Shown piece after piece: positions 44,786 through 53,075 of a stretch of DNA of 64,000 bases. Each line of letters opens with the position of its first letter. The stretch's first letter is position 1. The stretch spans positions 19,588-83,587 of the forward strand of contig NZ_JBHIKY010000016.1 of assembly GCF_042139015.1 (NCBI RefSeq), read 5' to 3'. The notes beneath the pieces are model-generated. The model was not told the DNA's origin. It made no database searches and saw only the letters and a program-made list of their open reading frames with translations. This stretch comes from JBHIKY01 sp042139015. GTDB taxonomy: Bacteria; Bacillota; Bacilli; Bacillales; Marinococcaceae. A program made the translations under genes and the position numbers.

Positions 44786-44828
44786 GACTTTTCACTCCAT
44801 TTGTAGATACATTTATTTATAAAAAAAA

Positions 44829-44844
44829 TACTACTAAGGTAGTA
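44829..44844 (-). promoter_or_regulatory. Candidate TrmB operator
   Basis: TACTAC-TAAG-GTAGTA is a perfect 6-bp inverted repeat 44 bases upstream of the ATT start of the regulator, in the expected promoter region. That TrmB binds it is inferred. Confidence 0.4.
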
Positions 44845-44929
44845 AATAATCAAGGCTATTTCCAAAGTTATATGATTGGAAAAACATAATTCTTCTTTTA
44901 TCCCATTTCATTATTGCCTCTGTTAAAGT

Positions 44930-44968
44930 GAAAAGTCGCCTTCAAAATTATTTTGAAGGCGACTTTTC
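44930..44968 (-). terminator. Terminator after the znuA gene
   Basis: GAAAAGTCGCCTTCAAAA and its complement TTTTGAAGGCGACTTTTC form an 18-bp stem around TT(A); on the minus strand a TTTT run ends the stem. It follows the znuA stop (44997) and may also serve the opposite strand. Confidence 0.75.
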
Positions 44969-44996
44969 CTAATAATTCTTCTTTTTTTTTATAGCG

Positions 44997-46280
44997 TCAT
45001 TCCTCCTTCAGGGCGACTTCCAAATTCTCAAGGTTTTCCTCCATTAAAGAAAAATAATCCTCGTCACTATCATCTTTCGTTACCGATTCTAAATTGTGAA
45101 TAGTTAATGCTTCTGCCCCTGTTTCATTCTTAACCGTTTCTGCTACTTTTGTGGAAATGTTTTGCTCGAACATAATTTTATTTAAATTGTTTTCTTCCGT
45201 TAACTCAATAATATTCAGAAGCTGGCGCTGGGAAGGCTCGTCACTGGGAGAAATACCAGTAATACCTATCTGTTCAATTCCATATCTATGGTTCCAATAA
45301 CCATATCCGGAGTGTGAAACTAAAAATTCATGTTTATCCGCTTCTTCCGAAAGAGCAGTAAAGCGACTATCTAATTCTTCCAGCTTTTCTTTCACTTCTT
45401 CAAAATTTGCTTCAAATTCTTCTTCGTGTTCTGGCCTCAAAGTCGAGAATTCTTCTGTCAGTTTTTCCGCACCCTGAAGTGCAAGTAATGGATCGAGCCA
45501 TACATGAGGGTCTTCTCCCCCGTGATCATCAATAACAATTTCCTGTGGAGAAGATTGGAGATACGCTTCCTGATTATCATCCATCAAAACTGCTTTGATT
45601 TCCTGACCATTTACTTCTGCTTCACCTTCAAATTTATTATCTTCTATATGAGGAACTATTTCCCATTTACCATCTTCATAATCGCGTGTATACCACTGCC
45701 AATTGTCATAATTCACATCTTCATCCAGTTCAGCTGTTAAAATTATATTGTCTCCCGTATGGTAATGTTCAGCTATTCCCTGAATTTCCACCTCGTTGGG
45801 AGCATCATGATTAATATTTTTTACATGGTTATCATTATCTCCTTCCTCGTTATCATTATCGTGTTCCTCTTCGTCGGGGCCGCCGTGCTCTTGGACATAG
45901 CCTTGCAGTGTCATTCCTTCGGTTAGTTCAATGGACTGCACTCCTTCTGCTTCCGATGTTTCTTGAATCGCTTCTGCAAATGCGTCCATTCCGGCCCCAT
46001 TATAAATAAACGCATCTCCTTCCGCCACATCAATTACTGTCTGTGGAGTCGGTTCATAATTATGAGCATCCGTACCTGGAGGTACAATATTTTCTACCTC
46101 TGCATATTCTCCCCCGATTTCAGAAGCAAGGGATTCCCAGGCAAACAAGGTTGTATATACCTGCAACGGCTCCTCCTTTTCATTGGAAACATCTCCTTCT
46201 TCATTTTCCCGATCTTCCGCGCAGGCTGCCATCAACAACACTATTGACAAACTAGCTGAAATTAGCAATGATTTCTTCAT
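44997..46280 (-). CDS. znuA: Zinc ABC transporter substrate-binding lipoprotein (ZnuA/AdcA-like) with an inserted domain
   Basis: A lipoprotein (lipobox LLMAAC) with the ZnuA fold: LQVYTTLFAWESLASEIGG at the start, zinc ligands in TDAHNYEPTP, the DPHVWLDPLL site, and LVSHSGYGYWNHRYG and IMFEQNIS. Between about residues 145 and 255 the usual His-rich loop is replaced by an acidic stretch (EEEHDNDNEEG) and a ~90-residue insert with WQWYTRD, which looks like a beta domain and may add zinc sites (AEHYHTG, NHDAP). No znuB or znuC is in the window. A Zur box lies 52 bases upstream of its start. The Zur gene follows upstream on the same strand. Confidence 0.9.
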   Translation of the reverse strand: MKKSLLISASLSIVLLMAACAEDRENEEGDVSNEKEEPLQVYTTLFAWESLASEIGGEYAEVENIVPPGTDAHNYEPTPQTVIDVAEGDAFIYNGAGMDAFAEAIQETSEAEGVQSIELTEGMTLQGYVQEHGGPDEEEHDNDNEEGDNDNHVKNINHDAPNEVEIQGIAEHYHTGDNIILTAELDEDVNYDNWQWYTRDYEDGKWEIVPHIEDNKFEGEAEVNGQEIKAVLMDDNQEAYLQSSPQEIVIDDHGGEDPHVWLDPLLALQGAEKLTEEFSTLRPEHEEEFEANFEEVKEKLEELDSRFTALSEEADKHEFLVSHSGYGYWNHRYGIEQIGITGISPSDEPSQRQLLNIIELTEENNLNKIMFEQNISTKVAETVKNETGAEALTIHNLESVTKDDSDEDYFSLMEENLENLEVALKEE

Positions 46281-46331
46281 ATGAAATCTCCTTCTTTAAT
46301 ACTTCCATTCGATTTATTCATTTATTATTTT

Positions 46332-46348
46332 ATCGTAATTGTTACGAT
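46332..46348 (-). promoter_or_regulatory. Zur box of znuA
   Basis: ATCGTAATTGTTACGAT, a palindrome with one non-complementary centre base, 52 bases upstream of the znuA start. It matches the Bacillus Zur pattern TCGTAATNATTACGA at all but two positions. Confidence 0.8.
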
Positions 46349-46384
46349 CTGAGAAATAGATTTATTCTGGGATTCAGGGTAGAT

Positions 46385-46795
46385 TTATGGCTTGCATTCA
46401 TCACAATATCCATATAACTCAAATTTATGATGTGTAATAGTAAATCCGGCAGCTGTAGGAGAGACTACTTCCATTGGACACATGTCTATTTCTTTCACTG
46501 TTCCACAATCGGTACAAATAATATGATGATAATGCTCTTCCGAACATTTATAGCGATAATGTTTTTCTGCTTTTAATTCAGTGGATTCTAATATATTCAA
46601 TTTTTCAAACACTTTTATGTTCCTGTATATCGTATCTATGCTTAAACCAGGATAATCCTTCATCATAAATTGATGAAGATGTTTAGCCGAAAGATAACGA
46701 TTATCTTCAGAAAATATTTCCAGAATTTTTTCTCGCTTCCCTGTGAATTTATATCCTTTTTCTTTTAAAATATCTAAAGCAGCAGTTATATTCAT
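46385..46795 (-). CDS. zur: Fur-family zinc uptake repressor Zur
   Basis: The 136-residue protein has an N-terminal winged helix (about 1-80) with SIDTIYRNIKVFEKL, the Fur recognition region, and a C-terminal dimer domain with two CxxC pairs (CTDCG at about 93-97 and CDEC at 131-134) for the structural zinc. The HYHHIICTDC histidines fit Zur. At 136 residues it is the usual length. It precedes znuA by 105 bases on the same strand. The many Zur-like palindromes in this island support Zur rather than Fur or PerR. Confidence 0.9.
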   Translation of the reverse strand: MNITAALDILKEKGYKFTGKREKILEIFSEDNRYLSAKHLHQFMMKDYPGLSIDTIYRNIKVFEKLNILESTELKAEKHYRYKCSEEHYHHIICTDCGTVKEIDMCPMEVVSPTAAGFTITHHKFELYGYCDECKP

Positions 46796-46819
46796 GGAAT
46801 CTCTCCCCTGCTCTTCTTA

Positions 46820-47763
46820 CTAATTAGATATCTTTTCTTCCACACATTCCGCAAACTGTGCCTCAAACTTTTTTTGAGGCACATCTTTTCCAATAACAAC
46901 TATTTCACTGATTCTTCGTTCATTGTCCTGCCACTTGCTATCTACAGTGGAAGCAAACATTCTATGGATACCTTGAAAAATCACTTTTCTATCTGTTCCT
47001 TGTATGTTCAATATACCTTTATACCGATACATGTACGTTCCGTAATCTCCTATCCAATGGTTCATTAATTTTTCAAATTTCTCTAGATTCAAGGGATGAT
47101 TTGCTCTTAATACACACGATGTCACATGATCATCGTGTGTGTGATCATGAGGATCGTCTGTCAAAAAATCTGGATCGATTTCTAATTTTTTATTTAAATC
47201 AAATGCATCGACAGATAAAAAATGTTCAAGATCAAGCTGCGCGTTTTCTGTTTTTCAACAATTGGCTCAAGCTCATGAAGCTCAGGAACAGATTGCTTTT
47301 GCGGACATAATACTGTTGAACAAAATCGACAATGTAAGCAGTGAAGAAGTACAAGCATTAGAAAAAAGAATTCGGTCGATTAGCATGTTTCGCATCGACT
47401 AATGTAATCACTGAATCCACTTGATAAAACATGGAGATTTCTTCATCTACAAAAAATGATTGGATTACCGGCGCTGGTTCTGCTAATCCCGTAGTTTCTA
47501 TGACTACACGGTCAAAATCTACTTTTTTATCCTTGGACCCATACTTTGCTTCTATAAGGTCCGATAACACACGGATTAAATTCCCGCGTACCGTGCAGAC
47601 CATTGTTCATTTCAAAAATTTCTTCTTCTGCTCCAACTACTAATTGGTTATCAATGCCCACTTCACCAAACTCATTTACGATAACCGCTATTCTTTCTCC
47701 ATGGTCAGAAGTAAGAAGATGATTTAGTAAAGTCGTTTTCCCTGCTCCTAGAAATCCTGTCAA
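46820..47763 (-). pseudogene. COG0523-family GTPase gene wrecked by deletion, frameshift and micro-inversion
   Basis: Three parts together make a COG0523 (CobW/YciC-like) metal chaperone. On the minus strand the first part (from 47763) has FLGAGKTTLLNHLL and NEFGEVGIDNQLV; the start codons are lost and its frame runs off the end of sufU. At 47603 an 8-base deletion has removed most of the CICC metal motif (NNG, then CTVRGN) and shifts the frame. The second part (47380-47603) ends VDAKHA. The next part lies inverted on the plus strand (about 47252-47379, AHEAQEQIAFADIILLNKID). The last part resumes on the minus strand (46820-47250, ENAQLDLEHF and a His-rich DPHDHTHDDH). Non-functional. Confidence 0.85.
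47252..47379 (+). other. Micro-inverted segment inside the COG0523 pseudogene
   Basis: On the plus strand 47252-47379 reads LAQAHEAQEQIAF, then NKIDNVSS and VQALEKRIR, which are the missing central residues of the minus-strand gene. Re-inverting the piece joins KHA to the QQLAQ part and SI to the TENAQ part. Breakpoints are within about 10 bases; no long inverted repeat flanks them. Confidence 0.75.
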
Positions 47764-48224
47764 ATACTTTTTACTACTTCTTTTCGTTTTCTATACGCCT
47801 CCCCATCATCCAAAATCTTATCTAACGCTTGCCAAGCCATTAACGCACAATTATGACGCGCCCTTAATTTGTGTACTCCTTCTAACGCTAATGCATCTCC
47901 AAGATCTATATTATCGACAGGCTTTTCTCCATGACGAATAAGTTGTTCAAATGAATCTCGATAAGTAGAAATCGTCTCAACATCTCTATTTTTAATTAGT
48001 TCAGTCATCATGGAGGAGGAAGCCATGCTAATGCTGCATCCTTCACCTTCAAAAGAGACATCTTGAACTATTTCATTTTCGATACGAAGATACAATGTAA
48101 TAACATCACCACATGTAGGATTTTTATAATGGACTTTCTGGACATTCTCACCATCCAACATACCGTTATTTTTTCGATATTTGTCATGGGATATCACTAA
48201 GTTACGATATAAGTCCTGAAGCAT
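47760..48224 (-). CDS. sufU: SufU-like iron-sulfur/zinc scaffold protein
   Basis: The 154-residue SufU has the three conserved cysteines and Asp: NPTCGDV (Cys 41 and Asp 43 or so), EGCSISMAS, and RHNCALMAW. In Bacillales SufU binds zinc and receives the sulfur from SufS. A second SufU in this place, under a Zur box (48267), is unusual, since the main one sits in the suf operon. The C-terminus ends EVVKSI, fused by overlap to the truncated COG0523 remnant, so the last residues may be altered by that deletion. AGGGGAGAA is upstream of ATG 48224 on the minus strand. Confidence 0.85.
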   Translation of the reverse strand: MLQDLYRNLVISHDKYRKNNGMLDGENVQKVHYKNPTCGDVITLYLRIENEIVQDVSFEGEGCSISMASSSMMTELIKNRDVETISTYRDSFEQLIRHGEKPVDNIDLGDALALEGVHKLRARHNCALMAWQALDKILDDGEAYRKRKEVVKSI

Positions 48225-48266
48225 AAAAAATTCTCCCCTTCACTTCTTTGAAATATTTCTATTCAT

Positions 48267-48287
48267 AAATCGTAACAATTACTATTT
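48267..48287 (-). promoter_or_regulatory. Zur-box-like site of sufU
   Basis: AAATCGTAAC-AATTACTATTT keeps most of the 21-base Zur pattern with two mismatches, 43 bases upstream of the sufU start. Confidence 0.6.
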
Positions 48288-48350
48288 AACATCAATTGTA
48301 ATTCATATATTTCTTTCGGTCAAACAACTATGGAAGCTGATTATCTTTTC

Positions 48351-48371
48351 AAATCGTAATTATTACGATAT
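48351..48371 (+). promoter_or_regulatory. Zur box of folE2
   Basis: AAATCGTAAT then T then ATTACGATAT: near-perfect 10+1+10 palindrome, 54 bases upstream of the folE2 ATG. Confidence 0.85.
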
Positions 48372-48424
48372 AATACATGAAAATGTTATGAATAATCGAT
48401 GAAACTAGAAAAAGGAGACAAATC

Positions 48425-49336
48425 ATGGCCCCACACTCGAAAAAATTATTGCCCAACAAAGAAGAAAGACACAAATGGTTTGGTTCCGTCCCTCCTATCA
48501 AAGGAGATAAACCAACAGAAAAAGAAAACATGCGCGACTTACAAAATCAACCAAATGACTTTATATTTCCGATAGAAAAAGTTGGTATCAGCAACGTTCG
48601 CCATCCAGTCCATGTTGTATCGGAACTGGACCCCGTCCGTCAAACAACGATTGCTCAGTTCAAATTAACAACCAGCCTCGTCCAAACATCCAAAGGAATA
48701 AATATGAGCAGATTGACAGAGCTTTTACAGGAATATCATGAAAAAAACTGGATATTGGACCTTTCTTCATTTACTCAGTTCAGCAGAGAACTGTCTAAAA
48801 GAATGGAACAGGAGCGTGCAGAGGTAGAAGTAAGCTTTCCTTGGTTTTTTGAGCGGAAAGGTCCTTCCGCAGGAATTAGCGGCTTGATGTATGCAGATAT
48901 GTGGATGAAATCAACTTATCAGGAGAAAGCAAATAAACATAGTTCTTCCATTGGAATTACTGCGGCGGTTACTACCTTATGCCCGTGCTCCAAAGAAATC
49001 AGCGAATACTCGGCACATAACCAACGAGGCATTGTCACTATAAAAGCCGACTTATATGAAGATGTTGAACTTGATTGGAAAAAAGAACTGTTAGAAGCTG
49101 CTGAAACGAATGCCAGTGCTTGTATACATCCGATTCTTAAACGACCAGACGAGAAAATGGTGACCGAACAAGCTTATGAGAATCCACGTTTTGTAGAAGA
49201 TTTGTGCCGATTAATTTCGGCCGATTTATACGAAATGGACTTCATCCGTTCCTTTCAAGTGGAATGCAGGAATGAGGAATCCATCCATTTGCATGATGCG
49301 GTTGCCACACTTTCCTTTTCCAAAGAAAATGATTAA
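48425..49336 (+). CDS. folE2: Zinc-independent GTP cyclohydrolase IB (FolE2)
   Basis: FolE2 makes dihydroneopterin triphosphate for folate without zinc, replacing FolE when zinc is scarce. The 303-residue protein has the catalytic Cys in TLCPCSKEIS and the conserved HNQRG loop (about residues 195-210). The presence of the Zur box at 48351 is exactly the control known for B. subtilis yciA/folE2. ATG 48425 follows AAGGAGAC. Confidence 0.93.
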   Translation: MAPHSKKLLPNKEERHKWFGSVPPIKGDKPTEKENMRDLQNQPNDFIFPIEKVGISNVRHPVHVVSELDPVRQTTIAQFKLTTSLVQTSKGINMSRLTELLQEYHEKNWILDLSSFTQFSRELSKRMEQERAEVEVSFPWFFERKGPSAGISGLMYADMWMKSTYQEKANKHSSSIGITAAVTTLCPCSKEISEYSAHNQRGIVTIKADLYEDVELDWKKELLEAAETNASACIHPILKRPDEKMVTEQAYENPRFVEDLCRLISADLYEMDFIRSFQVECRNEESIHLHDAVATLSFSKEND

Positions 49337-49344
49337 TGTATTTC

Positions 49345-49790
49345 AGATATAAAAAAATTCATGATTTTTATGGGAAAAGTTTATTCCTTTGTCCATTTTG
49401 TGATGGGTGGGAACTTAAAGATCAGCCACTCGTTGTTATTTCTGAACATGAACATTCATTCCACGGCATTAAAATGATCTCGAATTGGAGTACTGATTTG
49501 ATCAGAAATTCTTTCAGCTGAGGAAAAAGAGATACTAACAAAAAAGAAAATTCAAGTCGTAGAAGATGAGATTTTTCGATTACATGGAGAAAACGGTAAA
49601 TTAAAGAAAATTCAATTTACAACTGGAAAATAAATCCATAGAGAAATAGGTTTCGTTTCATTCTATCCGCAGCAGGCCGCTCCTTTCGCAAAGAATCTAG
49701 GTTGTGAGATGAACGGGATGGGGGGAATCAAAGTAGATGATTATCCCATTTTCCTTCCCGTTTATTGCAAGTATAAAGTACTTGCCAATC
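49345..49790 (+). pseudogene. Remnant of a thioredoxin-reductase-like flavoprotein
   Basis: The plus strand codes for FYGKSLFLCPFCDGWEL (the redox CxxC domain of thioredoxin-reductase-like flavoproteins), then in another frame LSAEEKEILTKKKIQ, and again IHREIGFVSFYPQQAAPFA. The N-terminal FAD part and the 3' end are missing and stops and frameshifts break it. It lies directly after folE2. A dead remnant. Confidence 0.7.
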
Positions 49791-49792
49791 AG

Positions 49793-51487
49793 TCACCATC
49801 CGAAAAACCGTATGATGAGCAGCAGCAAAGCAGCGGAAATAATGGATGTAACCATTTGTTTCACAAAAATATGGACAGCCGCTTTCTTTTTAAGCTCTTT
49901 AGCAATCGCCCATATCGTGACAAGGCAGGCTGATAGTGTAGAAGCCAAATAAACAAGAAGGAAAACCGTAGCTGTGGAGAGCTCTGTTAATAAAGCTCCA
50001 TTTCCTTCGTTAAATAAGAGAATACCGTCTTTTCGAATCATCGAAAAAACAAGCCCGCTTCCCGCCTCCCCCGGAAGACCAAACAACTGTAAAACTGGAG
50101 CCACCAAAGAAGTAAACAGGGATAAGACATGGACATAATCCAGAAGCGATGCAATAACACAAATGAGTAAAAAAATAGGCATCGCCTGCATAATAAATTG
50201 TTTCAATACAGAAATTACACGGTACTTCACTCCAGAAAAGGTTGGCCATTGCAGAAATGACTGCCTGTTTGCAAAATAATTTGCCCATTTTGACTCTATC
50301 ACAGGGTACCAGACACGATTATGAATAGCTCCGACGAAAGTAAGCACCAGTAAATATGGAAGAAACATCCATGGCATGCCGGCGACGGAGAATACCGAAA
50401 TTGTCGCACCGATTTGATAGCTGCAGGCAGAGCCAAATGAGATTAGGGACACACACTGAGTTCTTGTGCTTACACTGCATCCCCTTGTTTGATGCACTGC
50501 TACAACATTACAGCCAAAACCAGTTAAATAAGGAACAAGATCCTGCCCGTTTAATCCTATTCTCTTCATTGCAGGATCCAGCGAATCAACAATTCGATCT
50601 TTTAAACCGCTGTCATCCGTTAACGCATTCGCAATCGCAATAAATACAACAACAGGAAAAGCCCACACGAACGAATACATTCCAAGAGTTAAGATACCAT
50701 AATCACTTGCTATGATAGCTTCCAGCCACCCAGGTAATGACCTCGCAAGAGATTCAACTGGTGCAATGACCCAATTTTCCACATGCCCTTCTGCCCAGCC
50801 CGAGAAGAAATAAGCAATCATCACCGGCAAGGCAAATAAAAGAATAGAGAGAAGTACAGAAAAAAAGGGAGCCAGGAATTGATTTCTCCAAATATAGGTT
50901 TTTGGCTCCACAATAGGATGCTCTATTCGCAATAATTTGTCCCAGGCATCTTTTTCTCCCTCTTTGCTGTATCGAAGGGACTCGAGAACTTTATTCTGGT
51001 TTTTAGAAGCTCGGTTTCTTGCATCCACAAAAACAAGAGGCCAATCATTTTTTTCCGTTTTTTTCTGCAGACTTTGTAAAAAGGATTCTTCCATCTTATC
51101 TTTGAACGTGACTAATACTCCCATTTTCTTTTCTCTATTCGGTACAAGGGGAAGCAATTCACGTAATTCAGTAGTAAAATGAGTGCCACGGACCACAAAT
51201 AAAACATGGGTGGCACGCTTTATCTCCTGTTGCACTGCTTGGAAAGTAATAGTATCTTTCAATCGGATTCCCGGTGTATCCACAAATACCTGGGAGGCAT
51301 ATCTCTCTTCTTTGACAAAAATGGTAGAACCTTTTACATTCGTTTCCTTCCCTGGAGAACCATTGGTTAATAAAGCAAAAGCACTTGTTTTCCCAACGGA
51401 TTCAAGGCCAACCATTAAAACTCGAGGTTCAATATCCTGTTGTGATGCTTCACTAACACTCACAACTGACCTCGCAGCACGTGACAT
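49793..51487 (-). CDS. FeoB-like GTPase-permease of unknown metal
   Basis: The 564-residue protein has a soluble N-terminal GTPase-like domain (about 1-190: P-loop GLESVGKTS, DTPG) whose NKxD motif is not evident (VTFKDK in its place), and about eight membrane segments. The permease part has FeoB-type gate motifs LTGFGCNVVAV and GSACSYQIGA, and CSVSTRTQC. It is shorter than canonical FeoB (about 700). It sits in the Zur island behind a flavoprotein, COG0523 and RpsN2 genes, so it may move zinc or iron during zinc shortage. ATG 51487 follows GGTGG; it overlaps the flavoprotein gene by 35 bases. Confidence 0.7.
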   Translation of the reverse strand: MSRAARSVVSVSEASQQDIEPRVLMVGLESVGKTSAFALLTNGSPGKETNVKGSTIFVKEERYASQVFVDTPGIRLKDTITFQAVQQEIKRATHVLFVVRGTHFTTELRELLPLVPNREKKMGVLVTFKDKMEESFLQSLQKKTEKNDWPLVFVDARNRASKNQNKVLESLRYSKEGEKDAWDKLLRIEHPIVEPKTYIWRNQFLAPFFSVLLSILLFALPVMIAYFFSGWAEGHVENWVIAPVESLARSLPGWLEAIIASDYGILTLGMYSFVWAFPVVVFIAIANALTDDSGLKDRIVDSLDPAMKRIGLNGQDLVPYLTGFGCNVVAVHQTRGCSVSTRTQCVSLISFGSACSYQIGATISVFSVAGMPWMFLPYLLVLTFVGAIHNRVWYPVIESKWANYFANRQSFLQWPTFSGVKYRVISVLKQFIMQAMPIFLLICVIASLLDYVHVLSLFTSLVAPVLQLFGLPGEAGSGLVFSMIRKDGILLFNEGNGALLTELSTATVFLLVYLASTLSACLVTIWAIAKELKKKAAVHIFVKQMVTSIISAALLLLIIRFFGW

Positions 51488-52571
51488 CTTCAACCACCAT
51501 TTGGTTGGTCATATAATCTTCAAAGACCCCTTCATCCATTTCCATGCCCCATTTGTTAAATAAATGATTCACCACCACTGCAAAACGAGCGCGAAATTTA
51601 TAGATAAAACAGAATACAGCCGATTCATGTTGGACACTTGGACCGGTCAAATAAAGCCCTTCTGTAATCGTTGATTCATCTGCTTCTTCTGTAACATAAG
51701 GCTTCCCATTCGGCTGCCATTCGAACAGAGATTTAATCTGGGTGGCACCGGAATGAAATCCAGTTGCCAGAATAGGAGGAAAAGAAGTTTCAATATGTTC
51801 CCCGTTATCAAGCTTTACGGTATATCCAGATCTCTCCTCTTTAATTCGTTCTGCAAGCCGCTGTTCTTTAAAGGTAACCCTCCCGGTTAAAACAGCTTTT
51901 TGCATCCGTTCAAACGTATATGGAGAAAGTGTCTTGCTTGGATCTGCTTCCACATCTTTCGCAGAACTGTCCAACACAACGGTGACTTCATTTCCAGCAA
52001 GAGCCAAATGGTATGCTGCGTCCATACCGCTTTCTCCTCCACCGATCACTACATATTTTCCTTTTTCTAATTCATCATAAGAAGTAATTTCTCCTACGTG
52101 CACTCCATGTTCATCTCCGTGGATTCTTCCTGTATTTGCAAATTGAAATTCTCCAGTTGCCCATACTACCGCTTCCGAAGTCCAAGTATCTGTTGGTGTT
52201 TCCAGCTTAAATTGGCCATTTTCTTTTGTTACTGTCTCTACCGCTGTTTCTGTTTGAACATTTATCTTAAAATGGTCTACCAGCAGGGCTAAAAAATCAG
52301 CATACTCGTCCCCGCTTAAATGTTCTTTTCGGAACGTATATGCTGGAGAAGTTCCAGGAGTTAACGCATTTAAATCAAGAGCTCCAAAACCCTGCCCTGT
52401 AAAAGAAGGAGTGATAAATCTCATTTCTTTTGGCCATTGGCGAAACGAAGCGCCAATTTCATCTCTTTCCAAAATGATATAGTCATGGAAGTTTAATTTT
52501 TCTAATAATATGCCAATGCCTGTTCCAGCGGCTCCTGCTCCTACTATAATAAGCTTCTTATGCCGTTTCAT
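51453..52571 (-). CDS. FAD/NAD(P)-binding flavoprotein with a Cys-rich tail
   Basis: The 372-residue protein belongs to the flavin-dependent monooxygenase/CzcO-like group. Dinucleotide loops are at the N-terminus (VGAGAAGTGIG, FAD) and in the middle (VIGGGESGMDAA, NADP), plus WATG. The last residues include DVTCCEVSCEC, four cysteines in a row that may bind metal. ATG 52571 follows GGAGG at 6 bases. It overlaps and precedes the FeoB-like gene, so the pair is probably one unit. The function, perhaps reduction linked to metal uptake, is inferred. Confidence 0.75.
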   Translation of the reverse strand: MKRHKKLIIVGAGAAGTGIGILLEKLNFHDYIILERDEIGASFRQWPKEMRFITPSFTGQGFGALDLNALTPGTSPAYTFRKEHLSGDEYADFLALLVDHFKINVQTETAVETVTKENGQFKLETPTDTWTSEAVVWATGEFQFANTGRIHGDEHGVHVGEITSYDELEKGKYVVIGGGESGMDAAYHLALAGNEVTVVLDSSAKDVEADPSKTLSPYTFERMQKAVLTGRVTFKEQRLAERIKEERSGYTVKLDNGEHIETSFPPILATGFHSGATQIKSLFEWQPNGKPYVTEEADESTITEGLYLTGPSVQHESAVFCFIYKFRARFAVVVNHLFNKWGMEMDEGVFEDYMTNQMVVEDVTCCEVSCEC

Positions 52572-52659
52572 GATCATCCTCCAATAAAAAATTTGATCTC
52601 ACTAATTTTTGTAATACTATACTTCAAAGCTATTTAACGTTCGTCAGAATGAATATTTA

Positions 52660-52692
52660 AGGAGAGAGCAGAATGCAAATGCTCTCTCCTTG
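52660..52692. terminator. Bidirectional hairpin between rpsN2 and the flavoprotein gene
   Basis: AAGGAGAGAGCA and TGCTCTCTCCTT form a 12-bp stem around nine bases. The T run is weak. Confidence 0.5.
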
Positions 52693-52746
52693 TCAATTAG
52701 TGTGCAATCTCTGCCAAAATAACCCTAAACAATATAATTATCCTCA

Positions 52747-52770
52747 AATCGTTTCAGTTGGTGAAACGAT
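52747..52770 (-). terminator. Hairpin after rpsN2
   Basis: ATCGTTTCA and TGAAACGAT form a 9-bp stem around a 5-base loop, 10 bases after the rpsN2 stop at 52780 on the minus strand. Confidence 0.55.
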
Positions 52771-52779
52771 GACAATTAT

Positions 52780-53049
52780 TTACCAGCTTGATTTTTTCAC
52801 TCCTGGTAATTGACCTTTATGTGCCAACTCCCTGAAAGTGATACGTGACATTTCAAACTTTCGCATGTACCCTCTTGGCCTGCCTGAAATCTCACAACGG
52901 TTGTGTAAACGCGTAGGAGAAGAGTCCCTCGGCAATTTTCTCAAAGCCTCGTAATCTCCTTTTTCTTTTAATTCCTTTCGAATCGTCGCATATTTATTAA
53001 CTATTTCTTGTCGTTTTTTCTCTTTGACCACTTTTGCTTTTTTAGCCAT
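52780..53049 (-). CDS. rpsN2: Zinc-independent 30S ribosomal protein S14 (C- form, RpsN2)
   Basis: The 89-residue protein is an S14 paralogue without any of the CxxC zinc pairs of the main S14; RDSSPTRLHNRCEISGRPRG is kept. Under zinc shortage it replaces the zinc form in ribosomes, as B. subtilis YhzA does. Start ATG 53049 (MAKKAKV) follows GGAGGAAT; the upstream ATG is not used. It lies 27 bases after the COG0523 gene and should share its Zur control. Confidence 0.9.
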   Translation of the reverse strand: MAKKAKVVKEKKRQEIVNKYATIRKELKEKGDYEALRKLPRDSSPTRLHNRCEISGRPRGYMRKFEMSRITFRELAHKGQLPGVKKSSW

Positions 53050-53075
53050 TAATATTCCTCCAGTCAATTATTAAA

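Noticed and set aside
46820..47163. Calling the C-terminal COG0523 fragment an independent zinc-binding protein
   Set aside because: It is the CobW C-terminal domain only, with no start or ribosome site, and the matching N-terminal pieces lie directly upstream in broken form.
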